26,670 bases of DNA from Lachnospiraceae bacterium UBA7054 (GCA_002492725.1 DLAF01000042.1:1-26670); one strand, 5' to 3'. Positions 16,514-23,613 are shown, counted from the first letter of the stretch. The notes: generated from the letters alone by a model not told the origin. A program made the numbers and translations.

Positions 16514-17896
16514 ATGGAATACTTGCTGGTGATGGTTCTTTCGGGCACCACGATGACAGTTATGTATTTGCTGTTACGCCGACTGCTGAAAAAGAAGCTT
16601 TGTGCGAAGGCCTATTATTTTCTCGCCAAGGTGGCTGTTTTGTACTATCTGATTCCTCTGCCTTTTCTGAAAAGCTGGTATCGGGATATGGTCCCGACGG
16701 CGGTGTTGGAACGTCGGATGGGATTGGACAGGATTTCGTTGACGTGGACAAACGTAGCGGTTCACGCGCATGGCAATCTGCACGTCAACAGCTACGCCGT
16801 GATTCAAACGGCGCTGGCAGTCGTGTGGTTTCTGGGAGCCTGTGTGCGGCTGGCGAAGAGGCTGGTCAGATATCGGGAGGTCGTCCGTTGGTATTCCGGT
16901 TATGCAAAGAAGACAATGACGGAGAAGGAGCGGTCGTTTGCCGAAAGCCTGCGAAAGAACTACGGTGTCAGACGCAGGGTGTCCTTTATTCAGGCACGGA
17001 ACGGTGACCCGACGTTTACCTTTGGCGTGCTGCGGCCGATCATTATCTGTGGAAAAGAGGCAGGAAGCCGTGAGGCGGAGTTCCTTGCGGGTCATGAGAT
17101 GGTACATATCAGGAGACTGGATGTGTTCTGGAAGATTCTCATGGAAGCGGCTGCGCTTCTGCATTGGTGGAATCCGTTCATGAAAAAGCTTAGCGAGGAT
17201 TTTGATATCGTCTGCGAATGTTCCTGTGATGAGGTGACGCTGCGGAACAGAACGGAAGACGAGGGAAAAGCCTATATGCGTCTGATGATCGAGGAAGCAC
17301 GGAATGGGGAGCGGGATAAGGAACAGGATAAGAAACAGAATAAGGAGCCGGAGGGGCCTGAAGTGAGCTGGAAGGCCGGATTCGGCAGTCATACAAATGA
17401 GATCAGAGAAAGGGTGGAAAATCTAGCGATGAAAAAGAAATGGAATCGGTTGGCGACGGGTGCGCTGGTGGCAGCGCTGATTTTGGGGAATTCGATGACA
17501 GTGTTTGCCTATAGAGATGGATATTCTGAGGTTTTGCCGGAAGAGGCAACGCAGGAAGATGTTGAGTTTGTGTTAGATAATGACTTTGCTGTGTTTGCGC
17601 CTGGCGGTACGGATTGGAAAGCAGTACAGGATGGTGAAACAGGGAAAGAAATGGAACTCATCTATGAAAAACAGTTTGTTGATGAAGAGGGTAATGTCTA
17701 CCCTGTATTTGAAGATGAGGGCGTGGAGCCTTATTGCAATCATTCTTATGTGTCCGGCGAATTGGGTGAGCATCATCCCTATTCGGACGGCAGTTGTGAG
17801 ATGAGGATCTACAACGCGGAGCGCTGCGTCAGGTGTGGGCAAGTTATTCGTGGTGATTTGATTAGAAAGATTACATATGAGCCTTGCCCGCACTAA
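16514..17896 (+). CDS. BlaR1-like M56 membrane metallopeptidase with Cys/His-rich tail
   Basis: The 460-residue protein begins with two hydrophobic segments (about 3-22 and 32-55) and has a third near 95-115. It then has the zinc peptidase motif HEMVH (H194, E195, H198), with RRLD following, as in BlaR1/MecR1 and other M56 peptidases. Lys/Glu/Gln-rich sequence near 265-290 precedes a final membrane segment at about 312-332. Instead of the penicillin-binding sensor domain of BlaR1, the extracellular end is about 125 residues: an acidic stretch, then a Cys/His-rich module (408-459) with CNH, CEM, CVRC and a final CPH. That module could bind metal or form disulfides. It probably senses something other than beta-lactam and transmits to the preceding repressor. 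Confidence 0.87.
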   Translation: MEYLLVMVLSGTTMTVMYLLLRRLLKKKLCAKAYYFLAKVAVLYYLIPLPFLKSWYRDMVPTAVLERRMGLDRISLTWTNVAVHAHGNLHVNSYAVIQTALAVVWFLGACVRLAKRLVRYREVVRWYSGYAKKTMTEKERSFAESLRKNYGVRRRVSFIQARNGDPTFTFGVLRPIIICGKEAGSREAEFLAGHEMVHIRRLDVFWKILMEAAALLHWWNPFMKKLSEDFDIVCECSCDEVTLRNRTEDEGKAYMRLMIEEARNGERDKEQDKKQNKEPEGPEVSWKAGFGSHTNEIRERVENLAMKKKWNRLATGALVAALILGNSMTVFAYRDGYSEVLPEEATQEDVEFVLDNDFAVFAPGGTDWKAVQDGETGKEMELIYEKQFVDEEGNVYPVFEDEGVEPYCNHSYVSGELGEHHPYSDGSCEMRIYNAERCVRCGQVIRGDLIRKITYEPCPH

Positions 17897-17942
17897 TTGC
17901 GGGTGATAAAATCGGTCTCTATACCGGGATGCGGCGGCATCC
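17887..17942 (+). repeat. Two small hairpins after the M56 peptidase gene
   Basis: CCCGCA/TGCGGG (17887-17892 and 17898-17903) encloses the stop codon, and GGATGC/GCATCC (17927-17932 and 17937-17942) follows. Neither has a T run, so they are at best weak terminators or mRNA end stabilisers. Confidence 0.35.
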
Positions 17943-17958
17943 TTCGGAAATAGATGAC

Positions 17959-18018
17959 GGCAGTGTAAAAGGGGATGGTATGAGCGGCTGTGCGGTGCAG
18001 CCGCTCATACGCATTTAT
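17959..18018 (+). repeat. Tag-plus-hairpin element, copy 1
   Basis: The tag GGCAGTGTAAAAGGGG (17959-17974) is followed after three bases by a perfect 13-bp stem, GTATGAGCGGCTG with CAGCCGCTCATAC (17978-17990 and 17998-18010). The loop is seven bases, and the tail GCATTTAT follows. The same 16-base tag occurs at 20899-20914 before an unrelated hairpin. The tail could make it a terminator for the blaI-type operon. Confidence 0.65.
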
Positions 18019-18033
18019 ACCGCCTGTTGTGCC

Positions 18034-18100
18034 GTTCGCTGCGCCGTCTGATATGCTGTCGTTTGCTGCGCTGTCTGATATGTTGTCGTTCGCGGTCTGT
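18034..18100 (+). repeat. 27-bp tandem repeat, two copies plus a partial third
   Basis: Units 18034-18060 and 18061-18087 match at nearly all positions (core CTGATATG, ending TGTCG), and a third, decayed unit starts at 18088. The stretch lies directly after tag-hairpin copy 1. Short open frames across it are repeat-derived and have no ribosome site. Confidence 0.7.
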
Positions 18101-18164
18101 GATGCGCCTGGCGTTCGGCGGATTCCCGGTGGAGACGGGGCAGATGGGATTTGGAAAGGGAATA

Positions 18165-18193
18165 TTGGAAAATACGGGGGATTTTGCTATAAT
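18165..18193 (+). promoter_or_regulatory. Promoter of the MalY-type gene
   Basis: TTGGAA (18165-18170), a 17-bp spacer and TATAAT (18188-18193) with an upstream TG (extended -10, TGCTATAAT) form a strong sigma-A promoter. Transcription would start near 18200, 36 bases before the chosen start codon. Confidence 0.8.
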
Positions 18194-18235
18194 GGTATCG
18201 TACCCGGGGGAGAAGGAAAACGCGGAGGATGGGCG

Positions 18236-19411
18236 ATGGCGGAGCGGAATCTGGACTTTGATAAAGTGATCGAAAGAAAGGGGACGGGCTGTATCAAGTA
18301 CGACTGCGCAGCCGAGTACGGAATGCCCGAGGATGTGCTGCCCCTGTGGGTGGCGGATATGGATTTTATGACCTCTTCCTATGTGCTGGACGCCATGAGG
18401 GAGCGTATCGACCATGGCATTTTCGGCTATACGGAGGAGATTCCCGGGTATTTTGAGAGCGTGCGGGACTGGATGCTGCGTCATCACGGTTTTGCGGTGG
18501 AGAAGTCCTGGCTGGTAAAGACGCCGGGAGTGGTTTTTGCGTTGGCGATGGCGGTTTTGGCCTATACGGAGCCGGGGGACGCCGTGCTGATCCAGCAGCC
18601 GGTGTACTATCCCTTTGAGAGCGTTATCCGCGACAACGGCAGAAAGATGGTCACGAACACCCTGTACCTCGGGGAGGATAACCGCTTTCATATTGATTTT
18701 GATGATTTTGAAAAGAAGCTGATTGAGCATCGGGTGAAGCTGTTCATCCTCTGCAGTCCCCATAATCCCGTGAGCAGGGTGTGGACAGAGGAAGAGCTGA
18801 TCCGCCTGGGAGACCTTTGCATGCGGCATCAGGTGATCGTGGTCAGCGACGAGATCCACGGCGACTTCGCCTTTCAGGGGAAACACCATGTGTTTGCAAC
18901 GCTGAAAGAAGCGTATGCGCAGCGCTCCGTCATCTGTACGTCCCCCAGCAAGACCTTTAACCTGGCGGGCCTGAATCTTTCCAATATCTTTATTCCAAAC
19001 GAGGATCTGCGGAAGCGTTTTTGCAGTTGCGTGTACGCCGCGGGCGTCAGCGAGCTAAATATTATGGGACAGGTAGCCTGCGAGGCGGCCTACAGACAGG
19101 GCGAGGAATGGTATCAGGGGATGATGCGCTACGTGGCGGACAATATCGCCTTTATCGGGTGCTACGTGGAGGAGAATCTTCCCGGCGTGCGTATGATAGC
19201 GCATGAGGGCACCTACCTGGTGTGGTTGGATTTCAGGGGGCTTGGCTTGACGGAAGCGGCTTTGGAGCATAAGATGATCCATGAGGCGAAGCTGTGGCTG
19301 GACGCCGGCACTATGTTCGGTGCGGGCGGCGCGGGCTTTCAGCGCGTCAATGCGGCCTGCCCGAGGAAGATTTTGCGTACGGCGCTTGAGAGGATACGGG
19401 CGGTGCTCTGA
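18236..19411 (+). CDS. MalY/PatB-family pyridoxal-phosphate aminotransferase (probable C-S lyase)
   Basis: The 391-residue PLP enzyme belongs to fold type I, MalY/PatB subgroup, whose members cleave the C-S bond of cystathionine or cysteine conjugates. Typical features are the opening motif PLWVADMDF, the tyrosine-containing IFGYTEE region, CSPHNPVSRVW, SDEIHGDFAF and the PLP-binding lysine K239 in SPSKTFNLAGL. The frame is open upstream to 17990, but that part runs through tandem repeats. The start at 18236 is set by GGAGG at 18224-18228 and by the promoter at 18165-18193, and it gives the family length. The cysteine desulfurase gene follows 76 bases later in the same direction, so both may work in sulfur amino acid turnover. 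The exact substrate is not decided. Confidence 0.92.
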   Translation: MAERNLDFDKVIERKGTGCIKYDCAAEYGMPEDVLPLWVADMDFMTSSYVLDAMRERIDHGIFGYTEEIPGYFESVRDWMLRHHGFAVEKSWLVKTPGVVFALAMAVLAYTEPGDAVLIQQPVYYPFESVIRDNGRKMVTNTLYLGEDNRFHIDFDDFEKKLIEHRVKLFILCSPHNPVSRVWTEEELIRLGDLCMRHQVIVVSDEIHGDFAFQGKHHVFATLKEAYAQRSVICTSPSKTFNLAGLNLSNIFIPNEDLRKRFCSCVYAAGVSELNIMGQVACEAAYRQGEEWYQGMMRYVADNIAFIGCYVEENLPGVRMIAHEGTYLVWLDFRGLGLTEAALEHKMIHEAKLWLDAGTMFGAGGAGFQRVNAACPRKILRTALERIRAVL

Positions 19412-19487
19412 CGGCGGCCGTAAAGAGGCATCTGGGGAATGTCTGTGCAGAGACAGAGAGGGCCTTATGGCGGAGGGAAGCGGCGGG

Positions 19488-20657
19488 ATGGAACCAAGTA
19501 TAAGAAACCGAATTTATTTAGACAATGCGGCAACAACCAGGATGAAGGAGGAGGTCTTACAGGAGATGCTCCCCTTTTTCTGTGAGACATACGCAAACCC
19601 CTCGGCCATCTATGGCTTTGCGGGGGAGGCGAAGCGGGCGGTAAGGCTGGCCAGAGAGCGGGCAGCTGCCCTGATTGGCGCAAAGCCGACGGAAATTTAT
19701 TTTACGAGTGGCGGCACGGAGTCGGATAATTGGGCGCTGCGCGGCGTGGCGGAGACTTATGCCGACAGAGGCAGGCATATCATTGTAAGCGCCATCGAGC
19801 ACCATGCCGTCCTGCATACCTGTCAGTATCTGGAAAGGCAGGGTTTTTCCGTCACATATCTGCCCGTGGAAGAGGATGGGAAGGTGATGCCAGGGACCCT
19901 GAAGCGGGCAATGCGCCCGGACACGATTCTGGTCTCCGTAATGGTGGCCAACAATGAGATCGGCACCTTGCAGCCCCTTGCGGCGCTTAGCGGGATCGTT
20001 CATGAGAAGGGAGCGCTCTTTCACACGGACGCAGTGCAGGCTTACGGCCATGTGCCCCTTCCTGTACAGGAGTTGGGGATCGACCTGCTTTCCGCCAGCG
20101 GACATAAACTGGGCGGGCCAAAGGGGGTGGGCATCCTCTACTGTCGGGAAAATCTGCGGCTTTTACCGCTTCTGCACGGCGGTGCGCAGGAGCGGGGACG
20201 GCGGGCAGGCACCCTGAACGTGCCGGGCATTGTGGGGTTCGGGAAGGCGGCAGAGCTTGCGGGGGAGACTCTGCCTGAGCGGATGGAGCGGATAAGCGCC
20301 CTGCGGGATCACCTGATCGACAGCGTGCTAGCAAAGATCCCGGATACAAGACTAAGCGGCCACAGACAGGACAGACTTCCCGGTAACGCCCATTTCTGTT
20401 TCCGCGATATCGAGGGGGAGTCTCTGCTCATTCTCCTGGATCAGCAAGGAATCTGCGCCTCAGGCGGTTCCGCCTGCGCTTCGGGCGCGTCAGAGCCTTC
20501 TCACGTGCTTGCGGCCATCGGTCTGCCAAACGACTTGGCCCGCGGTGCACTGCGCCTTACCCTCTCGGAGGAGACTACGAGGGAAGAGATCGATGTGACG
20601 GCGGAGACATTGAAAGAGATCGTGGGGCGGCTGCGGGAGATGAAAGTCGGACCGTAA
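19488..20657 (+). CDS. Cysteine desulfurase, NifS/IscS family
   Basis: The 389-residue PLP enzyme removes sulfur from cysteine for Fe-S clusters, thiamine or tRNA thiolation. It shows the N-terminal YLDNAATTR motif, TSGGTESDNWAL, IEHHAVL, HTDAVQAYGH and the PLP lysine K207 in SASGHKLGGPKG. The catalytic cysteine C330 is in GGSACASGASEPSHVL. The start at 19488 has GGAGGG ten bases upstream; ATG at 19467 would add seven residues and also has a GAGAGG site. The frame stays open far upstream inside the aminotransferase gene, but no homology is expected there. No iscU or iscR gene is adjacent. A NifS-type general role or a tRNA thiolation role (partner of MnmA) are both possible, so I assign no symbol. 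Confidence 0.92.
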   Translation: MEPSIRNRIYLDNAATTRMKEEVLQEMLPFFCETYANPSAIYGFAGEAKRAVRLARERAAALIGAKPTEIYFTSGGTESDNWALRGVAETYADRGRHIIVSAIEHHAVLHTCQYLERQGFSVTYLPVEEDGKVMPGTLKRAMRPDTILVSVMVANNEIGTLQPLAALSGIVHEKGALFHTDAVQAYGHVPLPVQELGIDLLSASGHKLGGPKGVGILYCRENLRLLPLLHGGAQERGRRAGTLNVPGIVGFGKAAELAGETLPERMERISALRDHLIDSVLAKIPDTRLSGHRQDRLPGNAHFCFRDIEGESLLILLDQQGICASGGSACASGASEPSHVLAAIGLPNDLARGALRLTLSEETTREEIDVTAETLKEIVGRLREMKVGP

Positions 20658-20785
20658 ACAGGTAAGTACGCTTAGTTGATCAGGGAGCGTTTGCATGAAA
20701 TGAATGATAGGGTGGATCAAAATGATAAAGGCGTGATAATATTCACTGCTTTTTATGGAAATATTTCAGGAATCGTAAATCGGTA

Positions 20786-20814
20786 TTGACTTTTTTGTCT
20801 GGGGTTGTTAATAT
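20786..20814 (+). promoter_or_regulatory. Promoter in the long gap before the inositol-phosphatase-family gene
   Basis: TTGACT (20786-20791) and TAATAT (20809-20814) are separated by exactly 17 bp. Transcription would begin near 20821, giving a leader of about 320 bases to the start codon at 21140. That leader contains two dyads, the tag-hairpin element and the tandem repeats. Confidence 0.55.
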
Positions 20815-20822
20815 TAATATAG

Positions 20823-20850
20823 ACTACGAAATGTAGTTTTACAATTCGTA
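20823..20850 (+). promoter_or_regulatory. Paired TAC-N5-GTA dyads at the transcription start
   Basis: TACGAAATGTA (20825-20835, within the longer dyad ACTAC-N5-GTAGT) and TACAATTCGTA (20840-20850) are each dyads and are near reverse complements of one another, 15 bp apart. They sit just downstream of the -10 box at 20809-20814, where a repressor would block transcription. They resemble BlaI/CopY-class TACA-TGTA sites but with one more central base. Confidence 0.4.
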
Positions 20851-20898
20851 TAAATATTGACCTGTAAAGTGTTACTTTCACATAGAGTAGGATTTGCA

Positions 20899-20963
20899 GG
20901 CAGTGTAAAAGGGGTTGCGGTACGGATAATTGCCATCGGTGATTGTCCGTACCGCGTTTTTAT
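20899..20963 (+). repeat. Tag-plus-hairpin element, copy 2
   Basis: The tag GGCAGTGTAAAAGGGG (20899-20914) is identical to copy 1. It is followed after two bases by a stem of 10 perfect pairs, GCGGTACGGA with TCCGTACCGC, plus four inner pairs (20917-20930 and 20942-20955). The tail GTTTTTAT (20956-20963) follows. The stem sequence is unrelated to copy 1 although both are well paired. The T-rich tail gives terminator character. Confidence 0.65.
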
Positions 20964-20965
20964 GC

Positions 20966-21070
20966 GGCGGTGCAGGATGGAATCGGACTTGCGGTTTTGG
21001 CCGGCGGCGCAGGATGGAATCGGACTTGCAGTTTTAGTCGGCCTGTTATAAGATGGAATCAAACTTTTGG
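20966..21070 (+). repeat. 37-bp tandem repeat, two near-identical copies and a degenerate third
   Basis: Units 20966-21002 and 21003-21039 share the core GCAGGATGGAATCGGACTTG with period 37. A third unit (GATGGAATC, 21052-21060, then AAACTT) is diverged. They lie directly behind tag-hairpin copy 2, as the 27-bp repeats do behind copy 1. Short open frames over them look repeat-derived, not coding. Confidence 0.75.
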
Positions 21071-21139
21071 AGAGGTTTCGCTGATGCGGGAAAACATCAG
21101 TCCGCTCTTAGACAATCGGTACAAGGGGAGGAACATCTC

Positions 21140-21898
21140 ATGGAAATTGAGGAAATCATTGCACTGGTAAAGGAGACAAAGGTCTTTGTGGCAAACCGGG
21201 AGATGGCCGGACATATTGCGACCAAGGGGCGGTCGGATTATGTGACACAGGTGGACACCGATATCCAGAATTTTCTGGCCCGTGAGTTGGAGAACCGCTT
21301 TCCGGGGATTCAGTTTTTGGGGGAAGAGGAAGGTCTGCACGAGATGAGCGGGGACATATACTGGATCCTTGACCCGATCGACGGTACAACCAACCTGATC
21401 CACGATTATCAGCATAGCGTGATATCGCTTGCCCTGTATGAAAAGGGGGAAATTACGTTAGGTGTCATCTATGACCCGTATCGGGAAGATGTCTATCATG
21501 CACAGAAGGGGAAGGGAAGTTTCTTAAATAACAGGCCGATTCATGTATCGGAGGCCGAAACGCTCAGTACGACGATCATTACCGTGGGCACTTCACCCTA
21601 TGACAGGGAGTTGGCGGATAACAATTTTGAGCGGATCCGCCGTGTGTTTGACAGGGCGCAGGACATCCGCAGGACGGGGACGGCGGCCATGGACCTGGCT
21701 TACGTGGCCTGCGGGCGTACCGGGGGATTTTTTGAACCGCGCTTAAGCCCGTGGGATTTTGCAGCCGGACAGCTTTTGGTCAGGGAAGCAGGAGGAGCGG
21801 TGACGGATTTTGACGGAGAACCGCTGGTCTTTTCGAAGCGGGGAAGCGTTGTGGCTTCCAATGGAAAGATCCACGGGGAACTGCGGGCGCTATTGTAG
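21140..21898 (+). CDS. Inositol monophosphatase family protein (SuhB/CysQ-like)
   Basis: The 252-residue cytoplasmic enzyme has the metal-binding motifs of the magnesium-dependent inositol monophosphatase family. These are GEEE (G61-E64), DPIDGTTN beginning at D78, and WDFAAGQLLVREAGG near the C-terminus. The start at 21140 is fixed by GGGGAGG (21125-21131) and gives the family length; an open frame upstream to 21053 runs from the tandem repeats and is not needed. The substrate may be inositol phosphate, fructose-1,6-bisphosphate or phosphoadenosine phosphate. With sulfur-related genes upstream a CysQ-like role is possible but not shown. The NhaC-type antiporter gene starts 97 bases further on, without a terminator between. 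Confidence 0.9.
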   Translation: MEIEEIIALVKETKVFVANREMAGHIATKGRSDYVTQVDTDIQNFLARELENRFPGIQFLGEEEGLHEMSGDIYWILDPIDGTTNLIHDYQHSVISLALYEKGEITLGVIYDPYREDVYHAQKGKGSFLNNRPIHVSEAETLSTTIITVGTSPYDRELADNNFERIRRVFDRAQDIRRTGTAAMDLAYVACGRTGGFFEPRLSPWDFAAGQLLVREAGGAVTDFDGEPLVFSKRGSVVASNGKIHGELRALL

Positions 21899-21994
21899 CC
21901 GGCCGCGCAGCTTGTTACAGCAGCGTATTGCGGCGGGAGTACAGACAGGTGATTCGGAACAGGGAAAGCAAAAGGACGGGAATTTTGGGAAAGG

Positions 21995-23374
21995 ATGAAG
22001 CAGAGAATGAAGAAGATTGAGTACCGCTTCGGTAAAGTGGGCAGTCTGGCGCCGTTAATCGTGGCGGCAGCGATGATTCTGTGGGCGGCAGTCAGCCAGT
22101 CCAACGTAAACGGTTATGTGCTTGCCTTTTTTGCAGCGCTAATAACGGGTGTTGTTTTTACAAAAGACGAAAAGGCATATGGGGAGGCGCTGGTACACGG
22201 TCTTGGCAAGCCGATGTTCGGCGTGATAGTGCTGGCGGTGATCCTGGCAGCGGTTTCGGGCAAGTTGATTTCGGCCAGCGGCGTGGTGCAGACGATTGCG
22301 ATTTATGTGGTGGATGCAGGTTTTACGGGTAGACTGTTCGTGGCGGCAGGCTTTCTGATCACCTGTCTGCTGGCCTTTGCCACGGGAACTTCAGTGGGCA
22401 CGTATTTCGTGGTGATTCCGATCCTGTTTCCCGTGGGGGTAATGGCGGGCGCGTCGCCGGAATTTATGATAGGCGCCATCGTGTCGGGTGCAGCTTTCGG
22501 CGATAATCTGGGGCCAATCTCAGATACCACGATTGCTTCCTCCGCTACGCAGCACGCGGATCTGGGGACTGTGGTGAAGACCAGAATGCGCTACAGCCTG
22601 CCTGCAGCGGCAGGGGCGCTGCTCTTATTTCTGCTGTTTGCAAAGACAGAAGACGGCGCTTCAGGAAGTGAAATAATGGATGCTATTGCAAAACCGCAGA
22701 GCCTCATTATGTTGGTGGTGCCAGTGGTGATCATTGTGCTGTGCATGATGAGAAAACATTTGATCACAGCGCTGTCATGGGGAATCCTTTCGGGAATTGC
22801 CGCTGGGCTTGTTTCCGGTATTTATCGGGTGGAGGATCTCATCGCCTTTCCCGGCGGCTTTTCCGTAACGGGTGTAATGATAGAGGCCGTTACCGGGACG
22901 GTGGGAACGGTGGCGATGCTGATCGGCGTGTTTGCCCTTCTGGGGGTGCTGGAATGCAGCGGTTTCTTTGAGGATGTGGGCACGCTGCTTTCGCGGCTTG
23001 CCAAAACGGAGCGCAGTACGGAGGCGACCATTGTGCTGTCGGTGGGGATTTTAAGCATGGTAACGGGTGTTATCTCAGTGGCAATCGTAGCGCTTGGTGA
23101 TTTGATCCATGAGATTGGAGAAAAGGCGGGCGTGAACAGATACCGTCGGGCGAATCTGATGGACTGCACCGGCTGCGTATTCTGCTTTCTGGCGCCATGG
23201 ACCGTGCACTGCGTCATCCCGGCGCAGCTTACGGCCCAGTTTGGCGAGGGGACTGCCGTCGCGCCCGGTTCGGTGCCCTTTGTGAATTATTATTCCCTGT
23301 GTATGCTGGTAATCCTGGCGGTAGCGGTGATTGCCGGGTATGGAAGGAAGGGACCGTCGGAGGAGATGTATTAA
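21995..23374 (+). CDS. NhaC-family Na+/H+ antiporter-like membrane protein
   Basis: The 459-residue, highly hydrophobic protein has about eleven membrane segments and the NhaC-family core motif GAAFGDNLGPISDTTIAS (near residues 167-184). GTSVGTYFVVIPI precedes it, and a second internal repeat with TGCVFCFLAPWTVH follows. Members exchange sodium for protons or, in some cases, couple amino or organic acid exchange (MleN type malate-lactate). Start is ATG 21995 or the in-frame ATG 22007; GGGAAAGG (21987-21994) touches the first and is 12 bases from the second, so 22007 is plausible. The last codons are part of a perfect terminator stem. Substrate ions cannot be told from sequence. Confidence 0.9.
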   Translation: MKQRMKKIEYRFGKVGSLAPLIVAAAMILWAAVSQSNVNGYVLAFFAALITGVVFTKDEKAYGEALVHGLGKPMFGVIVLAVILAAVSGKLISASGVVQTIAIYVVDAGFTGRLFVAAGFLITCLLAFATGTSVGTYFVVIPILFPVGVMAGASPEFMIGAIVSGAAFGDNLGPISDTTIASSATQHADLGTVVKTRMRYSLPAAAGALLLFLLFAKTEDGASGSEIMDAIAKPQSLIMLVVPVVIIVLCMMRKHLITALSWGILSGIAAGLVSGIYRVEDLIAFPGGFSVTGVMIEAVTGTVGTVAMLIGVFALLGVLECSGFFEDVGTLLSRLAKTERSTEATIVLSVGILSMVTGVISVAIVALGDLIHEIGEKAGVNRYRRANLMDCTGCVFCFLAPWTVHCVIPAQLTAQFGEGTAVAPGSVPFVNYYSLCMLVILAVAVIAGYGRKGPSEEMY

Positions 23375-23392
23375 ATCTCCTCCGACTTGTTT
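23356..23392 (+). terminator. Terminator overlapping the end of the NhaC-type gene
   Basis: GTCGGAGGAGAT (23356-23367) and ATCTCCTCCGAC (23375-23386) form a perfect 12-bp stem around the 7-base loop GTATTAA, which contains the stop codon. TTGTTTC follows. The left arm is inside the coding region, so the last sense codons double as terminator. Confidence 0.75.
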
Positions 23393-23496
23393 CATGATAT
23401 TTCGTAAGCGCTAAATTCACGGGGCTTGCGCTGGGCGTTACAGCACTATTTTTCCTAGTTATTTTTGAAATTACGTTTATAATTGATCGTTATACC

Positions 23497-23525
23497 TTGT
23501 CATATTGTGGAAATTATGTTAAAGT
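23497..23525 (+). promoter_or_regulatory. Promoter of the small membrane-peptide (toxin-like) mRNA
   Basis: TTGTCA (23497-23502), a 17-bp spacer and TAAAGT (23520-23525) with upstream TG (TGTTAAAGT) form an extended -10 promoter. Transcription would start near 23532, about 80 bases before the start codon. Confidence 0.6.
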
Positions 23526-23533
23526 CATGACAT

Positions 23534-23566
23534 GGGAAAACCATAGAGCCAAAGGCGGCTACCCTC
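23534..23566 (+). repeat. Left copy of the flanking inverted repeat (toxin mRNA leader)
   Basis: GGGAAAACCATAGA (23534-23547) and GCGGCTACCCTC (23555-23566) recur on the opposite strand at 23791-23778 (one mismatch) and 23776-23765 (perfect). The spacing is 7 bases here and 1 base there. Together, 25 of 26 aligned bases match. Each copy begins just after a predicted transcription start, so both RNAs would share this leader. Confidence 0.85.
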
Positions 23567-23613
23567 CATTTCGGAGGGGCTAACCCTCCAGACGAAAGAA
23601 AGGAGGGAGGCCA

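Noticed and set aside
18034..18100. Possible small CRISPR array
   Set aside because: The units are head-to-tail without spacers, only two to three copies, and no cas genes are present. The same applies to 20966-21070.
17990..18235. Upstream extension of the MalY-type gene
   Set aside because: The extension runs through tandem repeats and the promoter. The GGAGG site and family length place the start at 18236.
19281..19487. Upstream extension of the cysteine desulfurase gene
   Set aside because: It overlaps the aminotransferase gene by 130 bases in another frame and precedes the conserved N-terminal motif.
20857..21170. Short open frames over the 37-bp repeats
   Set aside because: The peptides are repeat artefacts (Cys, Arg and Met-rich) with no supported start.
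23404..23441. Dyad GTAAGCGC ... GCGC ... GTTAC as an attachment site
   Set aside because: Arms are imperfect, and no second copy or integrase gene is in the window, so it cannot be assigned.
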